A DNA stretch of 64,000 nt. Source: an uncultured Aquimarina sp. Its GTDB lineage: Bacteria; Bacteroidota; Bacteroidia; Flavobacteriales; Flavobacteriaceae. The notes under the pieces are model-generated. The model worked only from the letters and a program-made list of their open reading frames with translations, was not told where the DNA came from and searched no databases. Below, piece by piece: positions 56,926-64,000 of the stretch. Location: positions 1-64,000 of the forward strand of contig CANMDH010000023.1 in assembly GCA_947496555.1 (NCBI GenBank), read 5' to 3'. A program made the position numbers and the translations under genes. Numbering within the stretch: position 1 is the first letter of the stretch; every line of letters starts with the position of its first letter.

Positions 56926-57552
56926 TTATTGAATTATTTCTTTCAACTCTTCAAAAGATTCTATGAGATAGTCTGCAAATTCTGATTTTTCTCTTTTGGG
57001 CGTTTTTCTTTGTATGGTTCTCATTCCCAATTTTTTTCCAGATATAATTTCAGAATTAGGATTGTCGCCAATTACCCAAATATCTTTTGCTTCTTTTTTC
57101 GTCTCAACCATAATCTGTTTAAATATTCCGAGTTTATAGATTCTGGGATTCGATTTTGGGTCATCAATATAGATGCGATCAAAATCGGATGCTATTTGCA
57201 ATGCTTTAATTTTAGCATTTTGGAGTTTTGTATATCCGGTAGTTACCAAGAGTTTTTGATGCTTTAATGATTTTATTTCAGGATAGTCGTCATATGGTTT
57301 TATTTCCAGTTGCTGGAAATCAACTTCTTCTAAGGCTTTAAAAAAGTTTTCAATGACGGGAGTAGGGGTTTTATATTTTTTGAATGCGATATCGATAGGG
57401 TCGGACCACAATGAGTTAACCACTTTAGCAGCTATTTTCTCTGTGGCAGTATTTTGATAATAGGTTTTTACGATAGAAATAGCCGAATCAAAAATTTGAG
57501 GGTTCATAGATTTTGTCTCAAAAATAGTATCATCTAAATCCAATATGATCAT
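56926..57552 (-). CDS. HAD family hydrolase
   Basis: A haloacid-dehalogenase phosphatase-like enzyme of 208 residues. Motif I ILDLDDTIF gives the nucleophile and acid Asp pair, motif II is VTTGYTK, and motif III/IV is IWVIGDNPNSEI with the metal ligand. Cap domain lies between I and II. Substrate unknown. The longest frame starts with TTG at 57561; the ATG at 57550-57552 places motif I at the N-terminus. Confidence 0.82.
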   Translation of the reverse strand: MIILDLDDTIFETKSMNPQIFDSAISIVKTYYQNTATEKIAAKVVNSLWSDPIDIAFKKYKTPTPVIENFFKALEEVDFQQLEIKPYDDYPEIKSLKHQKLLVTTGYTKLQNAKIKALQIASDFDRIYIDDPKSNPRIYKLGIFKQIMVETKKEAKDIWVIGDNPNSEIISGKKLGMRTIQRKTPKREKSEFADYLIESFEELKEIIQ

Positions 57553-58115
57553 GTTTTCCAATTATTTGAGGTAGTTACTCAAGATAACTATATTTTCTTA
57601 ATTATTGACTGCGTTGCTATTAGGAGGTTGGATAGGTTTATGTCATATCATTAGATACCTTTAGAACAAAATTTTTAAAAGTAAAGGATCGGGAATCTAT
57701 AGTATCACAAGGGTGAGATAAAAAAGTAACCATGAAATTAAGTTACCCAATTAAATAACAAAACCGTCCCAAAGGACGGTTTTGAATAAACATACTGCAT
57801 CATATGACGATTATGTTACAGTTTTGTGATTTTTTTGTTGAGCAAACCTACTACAAATATTTAGAATGTACCATGGGGAGAATATCCCTTTTTTAACAGG
57901 GGGATTTTCTGAAGAAATTAACAAATAGATGGGTTTCAAACTTACACAATCAGGTTGAGATTTTTATAGTCCAGATTTTATGCATTTATAAAAAGAAGAG
58001 ATGTTCACCATTGGTATACCAATATTTCTTTTTTGTTTACCGATTGTCTATCTGCCTTCTAACCAAGAGAAAGTGTTTTGTATTTACTTTGTTCCAAAAT
58101 TAAATACACAAAATA
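57553..58115. other. 563-base region with no recognised gene
   Basis: AT-rich. It contains the hairpin AAAACCGTCC-CAAA-GGACGGTTTT (57760-57783), a perfect minus-strand TAGGTTTG box (57843-57850) about 60 bases from it, and a weaker hairpin around CCCTTTTTTAACAGGGGG near 57890. A very short unannotated RNA between box and hairpin is possible but unsupported. No copy of the 32-codon peptide was found here on either strand. Confidence 0.5.
57760..57783. terminator. Stem-loop, possible terminator
   Basis: AAAACCGTCC and GGACGGTTTT around CAAA. A/T runs on both sides make it usable in either direction, but no gene ends close by. Confidence 0.5.
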
Positions 58116-59159
58116 ATGTTCTCACTTTTAAAATTAAATACAAGTATTTTTGGCAAAGGGTTTATCATACCTTTTTTTATGTACCTCTGTGGTTCGGTTT
58201 ATTGTTCTGCTCAAATTAAGACTTTTGATGTTGGTGATTTTCTTTTAAATAATGATCGAGTAATAGAAAACTGTAAACTGGGTTATATGACCTATGGTAG
58301 TCTTAACGCTGATAAATCAAACGCTATATTATTTACTACATGGTATGGCGGTACAAGTAAGGATCTTGAGCCCTATATAGGTCCCGAGCGTATGCTTGAC
58401 ACTTCAAAGTATTTTGTCATTGTCATAGATGCATTCGGAAACGGAATTTCTTCTTCACCTTCTAATAGCCTTACCCAAGGCAATGATCTTTTTCCTGAAT
58501 TTACAATCAAGGACATGGTTAGAGCGCAGTATGTCCTATTGACCAAACATCTTAATATAAATCATTTGTATGCCGTTACAGGAATTTCTATGGGAGGAAT
58601 ACAAACATATCAATGGATGGCAAGTTATCCTGAGTTCTTTGATAAGGCAGTACCCATTTTAGGTTCTCCCAAACTTTCTTCTTATGATTTTTTGGTATTT
58701 GACATCCTCAAGAGAGTTATGAAATCTACAAGCCATTCTAATACAGATGCAACAAAAACAGCACTTATGCTAGAGTATTTATTGGGCTTTACACCTAGGT
58801 ACAGAATAAAAGAAACTCCTGCAGAAGAATATGAAGATTTTGTTCGAAATATTGAAGCTCAGTCCTCTCAATATAACATTTATGACCTGCATAGTCAAAT
58901 AAACTCAATTTATAACTTCTGTATAGATGATGATTCATGTAATGATCAAAACACTTTTCAGATAGAGGCTTTTAACGGAGAAGGTTTTACAGTTATTGCA
59001 GACCAAGACCACCTGCTATCACCAAATTCTTCAAGAGTGCTAGCTAAAAGGATGAATACCGAAATATTAGTGCTAGATTCTGATTGTGGACATTATGCCT
59101 TTAGCTGTGAAATAGAAAAGATAAGCAAGGCAGTAGGTCAATTTTTAGATAAGAAATAA
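58116..59159 (+). CDS. Exported MetX-like alpha/beta hydrolase
   Basis: Relative of homoserine O-acetyltransferase. The family features are CKLGYMTYGSLNADKSNAILF, WYGGTSKD, VIDAFGNGISSSPSN and nucleophile elbow GISMGGIQTYQW. The acid Asp is in VIADQDHLLSP and the final His is in DCGHYAFSCE. Unlike metabolic MetX, this protein has a signal peptide (about residues 1-31, ending CSA-Q), so it acts outside the cytoplasm and is unlikely to make methionine. More probably an acyltransferase or esterase. Start ATG at 58116. Confidence 0.82.
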   Translation: MFSLLKLNTSIFGKGFIIPFFMYLCGSVYCSAQIKTFDVGDFLLNNDRVIENCKLGYMTYGSLNADKSNAILFTTWYGGTSKDLEPYIGPERMLDTSKYFVIVIDAFGNGISSSPSNSLTQGNDLFPEFTIKDMVRAQYVLLTKHLNINHLYAVTGISMGGIQTYQWMASYPEFFDKAVPILGSPKLSSYDFLVFDILKRVMKSTSHSNTDATKTALMLEYLLGFTPRYRIKETPAEEYEDFVRNIEAQSSQYNIYDLHSQINSIYNFCIDDDSCNDQNTFQIEAFNGEGFTVIADQDHLLSPNSSRVLAKRMNTEILVLDSDCGHYAFSCEIEKISKAVGQFLDKK

Positions 59160-59346
59160 ATCCAAGATATTAGGTTTATTAAATATCAAAAGTATAACTA
59201 GCTATACTTAGTTTGGTCCTATCAAATATTCAAAAAAGGAGTGTCAATTTTCGAAAATGTTGGTTTTATTAAGAAAATCTTAACCTCTACAAAACTAAGT
59301 TATACTTATTTTAGGTTTCGTAAACACAAATAAACTCAACTATAAC

Positions 59347-60972
59347 ATGCAAAAAATCATTCCATTATTTGTTGGTATTATACTTCTTGTTTCATGTCAA
59401 CCTTCCAAAATTCAGGCAGACTTATTGGTCACCAATGCCAATGTATATACCGTAGATGATTCAAATCCAAAAGTAGCAGCTTTTGCTATCTCTGATGGTA
59501 AATTTCTAGAAGTAGGTAGTGCAGAAGAAATTCTAAAAAAATATAGGGCTTCAGATACGTTAGATGTTGAAGGAAAGACTATAGTCCCCGGTTTGATAGA
59601 TGCTCATTGCCATTTTTATGGGTTGGGATTGCAACAACAAAAAGTAGACCTTACCGGGACCAAAAGTTATAATGAAGTACTGGATCGCATTGTAGTTTTT
59701 CAAAAAGAAAAAAATGTAGCATTTATTACAGGTAGAGGCTGGGACCAAAATGACTGGGAGATTAAAGAATTTCCCACTAAAGAAAAACTAGATAGTTTAT
59801 TTCCTGATACTCCAGTTGCTGTGAGAAGAGTAGATGGCCATGCTTTGTTAGTAAATCAAAAAGCATTGGATATGGCCAAAATCACTGTTAATACAAAAGT
59901 AGAAGGTGGAGAAATCATTAAAAAGAATGGAAAACTTACCGGAGTGTTGATTGATAATCCAATGGGACTCATCGAGGCTATTATCCCTGAACCGGGGATA
60001 GAAGAACAAGTGCAGGCTCTTAAGGATGCAGAGAAGATTAATTTTAGCTATGGGTTAACTACCGTTGATGATGCTGGGTTAAGTCCGCAAGTAATTGCAT
60101 TGGTAGATAGTCTTCAGAAAAAAGGTGAACTAAAAATCAGGATGTATGCTATGGTAAGCAATGTACCATCCTATGTGGATCGGTATTTAAAAAACGGGGT
60201 ATATAAGACGGATAGATTAAATGTTTCATCTTTTAAGGTATATGCCGATGGAGCACTTGGATCGCGAGGAGCGACATTAAAAAAGCCATATAGTGATCAG
60301 GAAAATCACTATGGAGCTATGGTCATTGGTAATAAAGAGTTTAAAGAACTGGCCAGAAGATTAGCGGGATCTCCTTTTCAGATGAATACTCATGCGATTG
60401 GTGATTCTGCCAATGCAGTGGTTATGAATACCTATTATGAAGTTCTTAAAAATAAATCGGATCGAAGATGGCGTGTAGAACATGCGCAGGTAGTAGCTCC
60501 CGAAGAATTTGAAATTCTTAATGATAATCTGATAATGAGTGTTCAACCTACACATGCAACCAGCGATATGTACTGGGCCGATGAGCGATTAGGTGAAGAA
60601 CGTATCAAAGGAGCCTATGCCTACAAGGATTTACTACAAAAAACAGGAAAAATAGCATTGGGTACCGATTATCCGGTAGAACATGTAAGTCCGTTTTATA
60701 CTTTTTATGCTGCCGTGGCAAGAAAAGATCTAAAACAATATCCAAAGGACGGTTTTCAAAAGGAAAACGCCTTAACACGGGAAGAAACATTAAAGGGTAT
60801 GACCCTTTGGGCTGCTTATAGTAATTTTGAAGAAACTGAAAAAGGGACTATTACCAAAGGGAAATTTGCCGATTTTGTTGTCCTTGAAGAAAACATCATG
60901 GAGGTTACAGAAAACAAAATTCCGAATGTAAAAGTTAATGCTACTTATGTAGATGGAGAAAAAGTTTATTAA
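59347..60972 (+). CDS. Amidohydrolase family lipoprotein (YtcJ-like)
   Basis: Signal peptide with lipobox (LLVSCQ). The amidohydrolase-3 fold is shown by the N-terminal composite domain VTNANVYTVDDSNPKVAAFAI, the metal site GLIDAHCHFYGLG near 80, Lys region FKVYADGALGSRGA, NTHAIGDSAN, EHAQVV and GTDYPVEH with the catalytic Asp. The C-terminal KGTITKGKFADFVVLEENIM closes the composite domain. Substrate unknown. Export is common for this family in Bacteroidota. Confidence 0.88.
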   Translation: MQKIIPLFVGIILLVSCQPSKIQADLLVTNANVYTVDDSNPKVAAFAISDGKFLEVGSAEEILKKYRASDTLDVEGKTIVPGLIDAHCHFYGLGLQQQKVDLTGTKSYNEVLDRIVVFQKEKNVAFITGRGWDQNDWEIKEFPTKEKLDSLFPDTPVAVRRVDGHALLVNQKALDMAKITVNTKVEGGEIIKKNGKLTGVLIDNPMGLIEAIIPEPGIEEQVQALKDAEKINFSYGLTTVDDAGLSPQVIALVDSLQKKGELKIRMYAMVSNVPSYVDRYLKNGVYKTDRLNVSSFKVYADGALGSRGATLKKPYSDQENHYGAMVIGNKEFKELARRLAGSPFQMNTHAIGDSANAVVMNTYYEVLKNKSDRRWRVEHAQVVAPEEFEILNDNLIMSVQPTHATSDMYWADERLGEERIKGAYAYKDLLQKTGKIALGTDYPVEHVSPFYTFYAAVARKDLKQYPKDGFQKENALTREETLKGMTLWAAYSNFEETEKGTITKGKFADFVVLEENIMEVTENKIPNVKVNATYVDGEKVY

Positions 60973-61013
60973 GGCATTAAAAGAGGTATATTGATTATGA
61001 TGTAACGCTATCA

Positions 61014-61790
61014 TTACCTTCCTCCGTTAGCTTGTAAATCAGCGATACACAGCGCATCTAGTTCAGGTACCGCATCACCCATACCCATAATACCACTGCT
61101 AAACTCAATAGCAGCTTCCATTAAACAGCTCTGTACATTACAATGTCCATTAGAATCCGAATCTTCATGTTGTGATTGCAAAGGAGTTCCTAGGTTTACT
61201 AATCCTAATAGATGTGCGAACTCATGATTTAGAGCAGCGGTTTCTATGGTGCTAAGTGATGGTGCGCCGGGTCTGGAACCTCCTAATCTGCGCAAAGTAC
61301 CCTCATAGATCACCATAGAAGTATTTAAATAAGCACTCCCTAAAGTTACCTGTTCATTGGTATCATCCTCTTTACTACCATCGGCAAAGTATACATAGAC
61401 CGTTATATCATCTCCAGCATTAAATAAGGTACGTGTGTCATTTTCTATTTCTGCAATTTCTTCGATATTAAATGGAGCTTTACTAGATGAAGAAACAGTT
61501 CGCTGATTGATTATTATCCCATCTGGTTTGAATAATCTATCTTCAAGAAACTGTCTGAAATTATTAACCGCAGTGGTTGTTGGTTCGAACCCCTGCACAG
61601 CAATCATCTCTATCGTAATACTTTTGAAATTAGTATCACTTAATAGATCATTGGCCGAACTTCCTAAAGGTTGTCTGTTAGCGGTTTGCGAAGGATTATT
61701 GTCGAAAGGAGAATTGTCATCGTCATTAGAACATCCAACAAGAATAAAAGAAGATATTAAAAGGTAGCTTAAGAACTTTGTTATTTGCAC
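61014..61790 (-). CDS. Zinc metalloprotease-like lipoprotein
   Basis: Lipoprotein: signal ends LVGCSND. A zinc site HEFAHLLGLVN lies near 192-202 (HExxHxxG), followed about 30 residues later by CLMEA, a possible Met-turn, so this resembles a metzincin or membrane metalloprotease of Bacteroidota. The third zinc ligand would normally be His six residues after the second His; here the residue is Leu/Val in that region, and a nearby His in SQHED could serve instead. Start is GTG at 61788-61790. Confidence 0.78.
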   Translation of the reverse strand: MQITKFLSYLLISSFILVGCSNDDDNSPFDNNPSQTANRQPLGSSANDLLSDTNFKSITIEMIAVQGFEPTTTAVNNFRQFLEDRLFKPDGIIINQRTVSSSSKAPFNIEEIAEIENDTRTLFNAGDDITVYVYFADGSKEDDTNEQVTLGSAYLNTSMVIYEGTLRRLGGSRPGAPSLSTIETAALNHEFAHLLGLVNLGTPLQSQHEDSDSNGHCNVQSCLMEAAIEFSSGIMGMGDAVPELDALCIADLQANGGR

Positions 61791-61925
61791 GATATCTATT
61801 TTATAACAGTATTGGTTGGTAAATAAACAAATTTACAACATACCTGTTTTTAAGTTTAACATTGTTTTTAGAATAGAATCTTAGCCACAAACATTGTACC
61901 AGTATTGGCTTTTATTTTTCTACAA

Positions 61926-62639
61926 TTAACTTGGTAGTCGTAATCGGGCTAAATAATCTTTATTTTTTCCTTCATGTATCAATTCACATAAAAAGCCATG
62001 GGCGTTCGCCGCATTTTGTAATGTGTTGTAGTCAATATATAGCCAATCAAACCAATCAGATAGCATGTTTTTGTATTGTAAGCGATATTGCATCTCACCA
62101 TAATATCCAGCTGAAGCATCTACCCAAAAACCTCCATCTTCATCGGTGAATAGGTATGAAATATCAGAAGAATCAATAAGTACTTGACCCTTTGGATTGA
62201 TAAGGGTTTTGATATGAGAGAGAAATCGATCAATATTATTTAGTTTACCTATAATTCCGCTTCCATTCATTAAAAATAACAAGGTGTCAAATGTCTCGTT
62301 TTGAAGGTTGTAAATGTCTTCGACAAAAGCTACTTGTACTCCTCTTTTTTTAGTAACTTCTATAGCTCCTTCAGAAATATCAATCGCGACTACTTCTAAT
62401 TTTTTTTCATTCTGAAGATGTAAACTATGACTTCCTGCGCCGCAACCAACATCGAGCGTTTTTCCGTAGGATAAATCAAGTGCTATTTGCTCTAATGGTG
62501 GCATTTCTGCATAGGATCTAAAAAGGTAAGATATCGGAATAAGGTCATCATCAAAATCGGGAGCTTGTACAATAATGTCTTCAGTATGATTCTTATTATA
62601 ATGATCTTTTATCGCTTCTCCGAAAATATCTTTGTTCAT
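61926..62639 (-). CDS. Class I SAM-dependent methyltransferase
   Basis: A 237-residue methyltransferase. Motif I is KTLDVGCGAGSHSLHL near 59-74, acidic loop VVAIDIS follows, and FDTLLFLMNGSGIIG is the motif II/III area. Substrate unknown. It is divergent from the YkgJ-type gene with about 170 bases between starts. Confidence 0.84.
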   Translation of the reverse strand: MNKDIFGEAIKDHYNKNHTEDIIVQAPDFDDDLIPISYLFRSYAEMPPLEQIALDLSYGKTLDVGCGAGSHSLHLQNEKKLEVVAIDISEGAIEVTKKRGVQVAFVEDIYNLQNETFDTLLFLMNGSGIIGKLNNIDRFLSHIKTLINPKGQVLIDSSDISYLFTDEDGGFWVDASAGYYGEMQYRLQYKNMLSDWFDWLYIDYNTLQNAANAHGFLCELIHEGKNKDYLARLRLPS

Positions 62640-62807
62640 ATTTGTGATTTACGAATGTAGAGGTAAGATTTACGATTCTCTACATCTGTTTTTTGTCTTT
62701 TATTAATAGCCTTTAAACTATGATATTATAAAAATTTAAGTCAATTTTTGTCTTCTTGAATAGAACGAAATCGTTAATCGTCAATCATAAATCGTAATTT
62801 TGCTACT

Positions 62808-63302
62808 ATGCAGGAATTTATAGATCAATTGCCGAAGCTGGCCAAAGATAAACATAACGAGAATAAAAAGTTCTTTGCCAAGCTTAAAAAAAAGCCTCCA
62901 AAGAAACTGGATCATATCATGCAGGACTTACATGAAGAGGAGTTTGAACAAACGGATTGCTTGAAATGTGCCAATTGTTGTAAAACCACAGGACCTTTAT
63001 TTACCGATAAAGATGTAGCGCGCATTGCCAAGTTCTTCAGGATAAAACCTCAAAAATTTGAAGAGCAGTACCTAAGGAGAGATGAAGATGGCGATCTAGT
63101 ATTGCAAGAAGTTCCATGTAGTTTTTTGGGTGTCGATAATTATTGTTCCATTTATGAAGTAAGACCAAAAGCTTGTCGTGAATTTCCGCACACAGATCGT
63201 AAAAAATTTCAGCAGATATCAAATCTTACCTTAAAAAATGTAGCTATATGCCCGGCAGCATATAATATAGTAGAGAAAATGAAGGCTACTATGCCTCTAT
63301 AA
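62808..63302 (+). CDS. YkgJ family cysteine cluster protein
   Basis: A 164-residue soluble protein with the YkgJ metal cluster: CLKCANCC near 51-58, CSFLGVDNYCSIYEVRPKACREFPHTD near 104-130, and a final CPAA. The cysteines probably bind zinc or an iron-sulphur cluster. The N-terminus is Lys-rich and helical. Function of the family is unknown. Confidence 0.87.
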   Translation: MQEFIDQLPKLAKDKHNENKKFFAKLKKKPPKKLDHIMQDLHEEEFEQTDCLKCANCCKTTGPLFTDKDVARIAKFFRIKPQKFEEQYLRRDEDGDLVLQEVPCSFLGVDNYCSIYEVRPKACREFPHTDRKKFQQISNLTLKNVAICPAAYNIVEKMKATMPL

Positions 63303-63305
63303 AAA

Positions 63306-63343
63306 ATTACTCCTATGTTTTAACAAAAAAACATAGGAGTAAT
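63306..63343. terminator. Bidirectional terminator between converging genes
   Basis: ATTACTCCTATGTTT and AAACATAGGAGTAAT form a 15-bp stem with A/T runs, between the YkgJ gene (plus) and the LipL32-like gene (minus). Confidence 0.85.
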
Positions 63344-63376
63344 ATAATATGGTATGTGTCTTAAATAGAATTTATT

Positions 63377-64000
63377 TTACAATCCTTTTTTTAAGTCTTC
63401 AATAGTTTTAGCCATAACTACACCAGGTAGTTTGATAGGTGCTGCAACTTGTGCAAGAAAAGTACCCTTTACCTCACCGGTTTTATACGTTGTGAATCCT
63501 ATTCTGTAAAGACCTACAGTTAAGGCTTTAAGAGGATCACCGGCTTCGCTTTTATATCTTAATAAAGAGTTATAGCTACTACCGCTTGGTTGTTTTGGCA
63601 TTTCGCTGCTATCATCATTACGTTCCAATGTAGTCCAGTTAGCATTCTTTACCGCTTCGTCACTAATTTTATCTTTGCTTATAATATCGGATCGCTCTAA
63701 AGTAATATAAGTGTCAAAATACTCCTCAGAACCAGCATTTTCTGTATATGCTGCAGACGCAGTTGCTCCTTTAATTTTTGTTTTACCTACAGGAGACATC
63801 ATTCTTACTCCTAATTCAGGGGCTACAGCAGGAACCCAAACATAGATATAATAAAATTTCTTTCCATCTTTTACTTCATCTTCATTACCGGGTGCTGCAT
63901 ATCCCATATAGGATACAATATCTGTATATGGTACTTTGATAGTTTTTGGCCCTATCTTTTTTTCTGTTAAACCGCCAAACTTCTTTAGTTTTTGAGCTTG
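63377..64000 (-). CDS. LipL32-family surface lipoprotein (partial)
   Basis: The gene runs off the window edge: the frame is open to 64000, so the signal peptide and start are missing and 207 residues are visible. The sequence matches the pattern of LipL32, the major surface lipoprotein of Leptospira: a KVPYTDIVSYMGYAAPG segment, KKFYYIYVWVPAVAPELGVRMMSPVG, FDTYITLERSDII, YNSLLRYKS and the C-terminal LYRIGFTTYKTGEVKGTFLAQV. I recall the Leptospira counterparts as [21 protein letters not shown] and LYRISFTTYKPGEVKGSF. LipL32 homologues outside Leptospira have been described in Pseudoalteromonas. Probable outer membrane lipoprotein of unknown role here. Confidence 0.82.
   Translation of the reverse strand, partial: QAQKLKKFGGLTEKKIGPKTIKVPYTDIVSYMGYAAPGNEDEVKDGKKFYYIYVWVPAVAPELGVRMMSPVGKTKIKGATASAAYTENAGSEEYFDTYITLERSDIISKDKISDEAVKNANWTTLERNDDSSEMPKQPSGSSYNSLLRYKSEAGDPLKALTVGLYRIGFTTYKTGEVKGTFLAQVAAPIKLPGVVMAKTIEDLKKGL

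Noticed and set aside
58001-58219. 72-codon plus-strand open frame before the MetX-like gene
   Set aside because: It overlaps the true gene in another frame, and most of it is AT-rich chance coding with no motif.
59190-59325. Partial inverted repeat around TATACTTAGTTT / AAACTAAGTTATA
   Set aside because: Imperfect (one insertion), over 80 bases apart, in AT-rich DNA. Too weak to call.

Overview
The window is a chromosomal segment of an AT-rich Bacteroidota bacterium, almost certainly a marine Flavobacteriaceae (Aquimarina-like is an inference). Support comes from TAnnTTTG-type -7 promoter boxes instead of strong Shine-Dalgarno sites, a fused SecDF, QueE, BipA and GyrB of flavobacterial type, many lipoproteins with SC lipoboxes, and DUF2911, DUF6588-like and YkgJ-type proteins. 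There are no rRNA or tRNA genes, IS elements, prophage or CRISPR arrays.

Layout. 1-6 kb: tail of an incoming gene, a secreted GH13 glycosidase, and a signalling operon of a cyclic-nucleotide-domain histidine kinase, a response regulator fused to a thioredoxin-reductase-like oxidoreductase without its redox cysteines, and a UBP-type zinc finger. 6-17 kb: metabolic and envelope genes, mostly on the minus strand (flavin reductase, aldehyde dehydrogenase, sterol-desaturase family, RluF, alpha/beta hydrolase plus cupin, HerA-like ATPase). 17-20 kb: a RidA-like lipoprotein, queE, then a 1.65-kb stretch that looks empty but holds four tandem paralogous ORFs of exactly 32 codons. 20-35 kb: asnB, a dipeptide epimerase, gyrB, mdh, two small exported proteins (one a SecD-P1 lipoprotein) and secDF. 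35-40 kb: a creD membrane operon and a winged-helix regulator, with two shared 19-bp palindromic operators. 40-45 kb: kdsA, bipA, a fifth 32-codon ORF on the minus strand preceded by a candidate small RNA, and an FtsE-like ATPase. 45-64 kb: a large TPR protein, beta-barrel protein and membrane-anchored LuxR-type regulator in one operon, peptidases and hydrolases, an amidohydrolase, a zinc-metalloprotease lipoprotein, and at the right edge a partial LipL32-family surface lipoprotein.

The most notable content is the 32-codon peptide family: four copies at 18656-19901 and one at 43596-43694. All five have identical length, invariant F4, F18, L22-P23 and A29, a basic C-terminus, and stand alone with no associated downstream gene. 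Copies 3 and 5 share 24 of 32 residues, yet 14 of those 24 codons differ synonymously, which is direct evidence that the peptides are translated and under selection. I do not recognise the family. Secreted signal, membrane-active peptide and type I toxin are all open possibilities.

For several genes the longest open frame begins at a GTG or TTG well upstream. I moved the start to the ATG best supported by signal peptide, promoter or family length, and say so in the entry.
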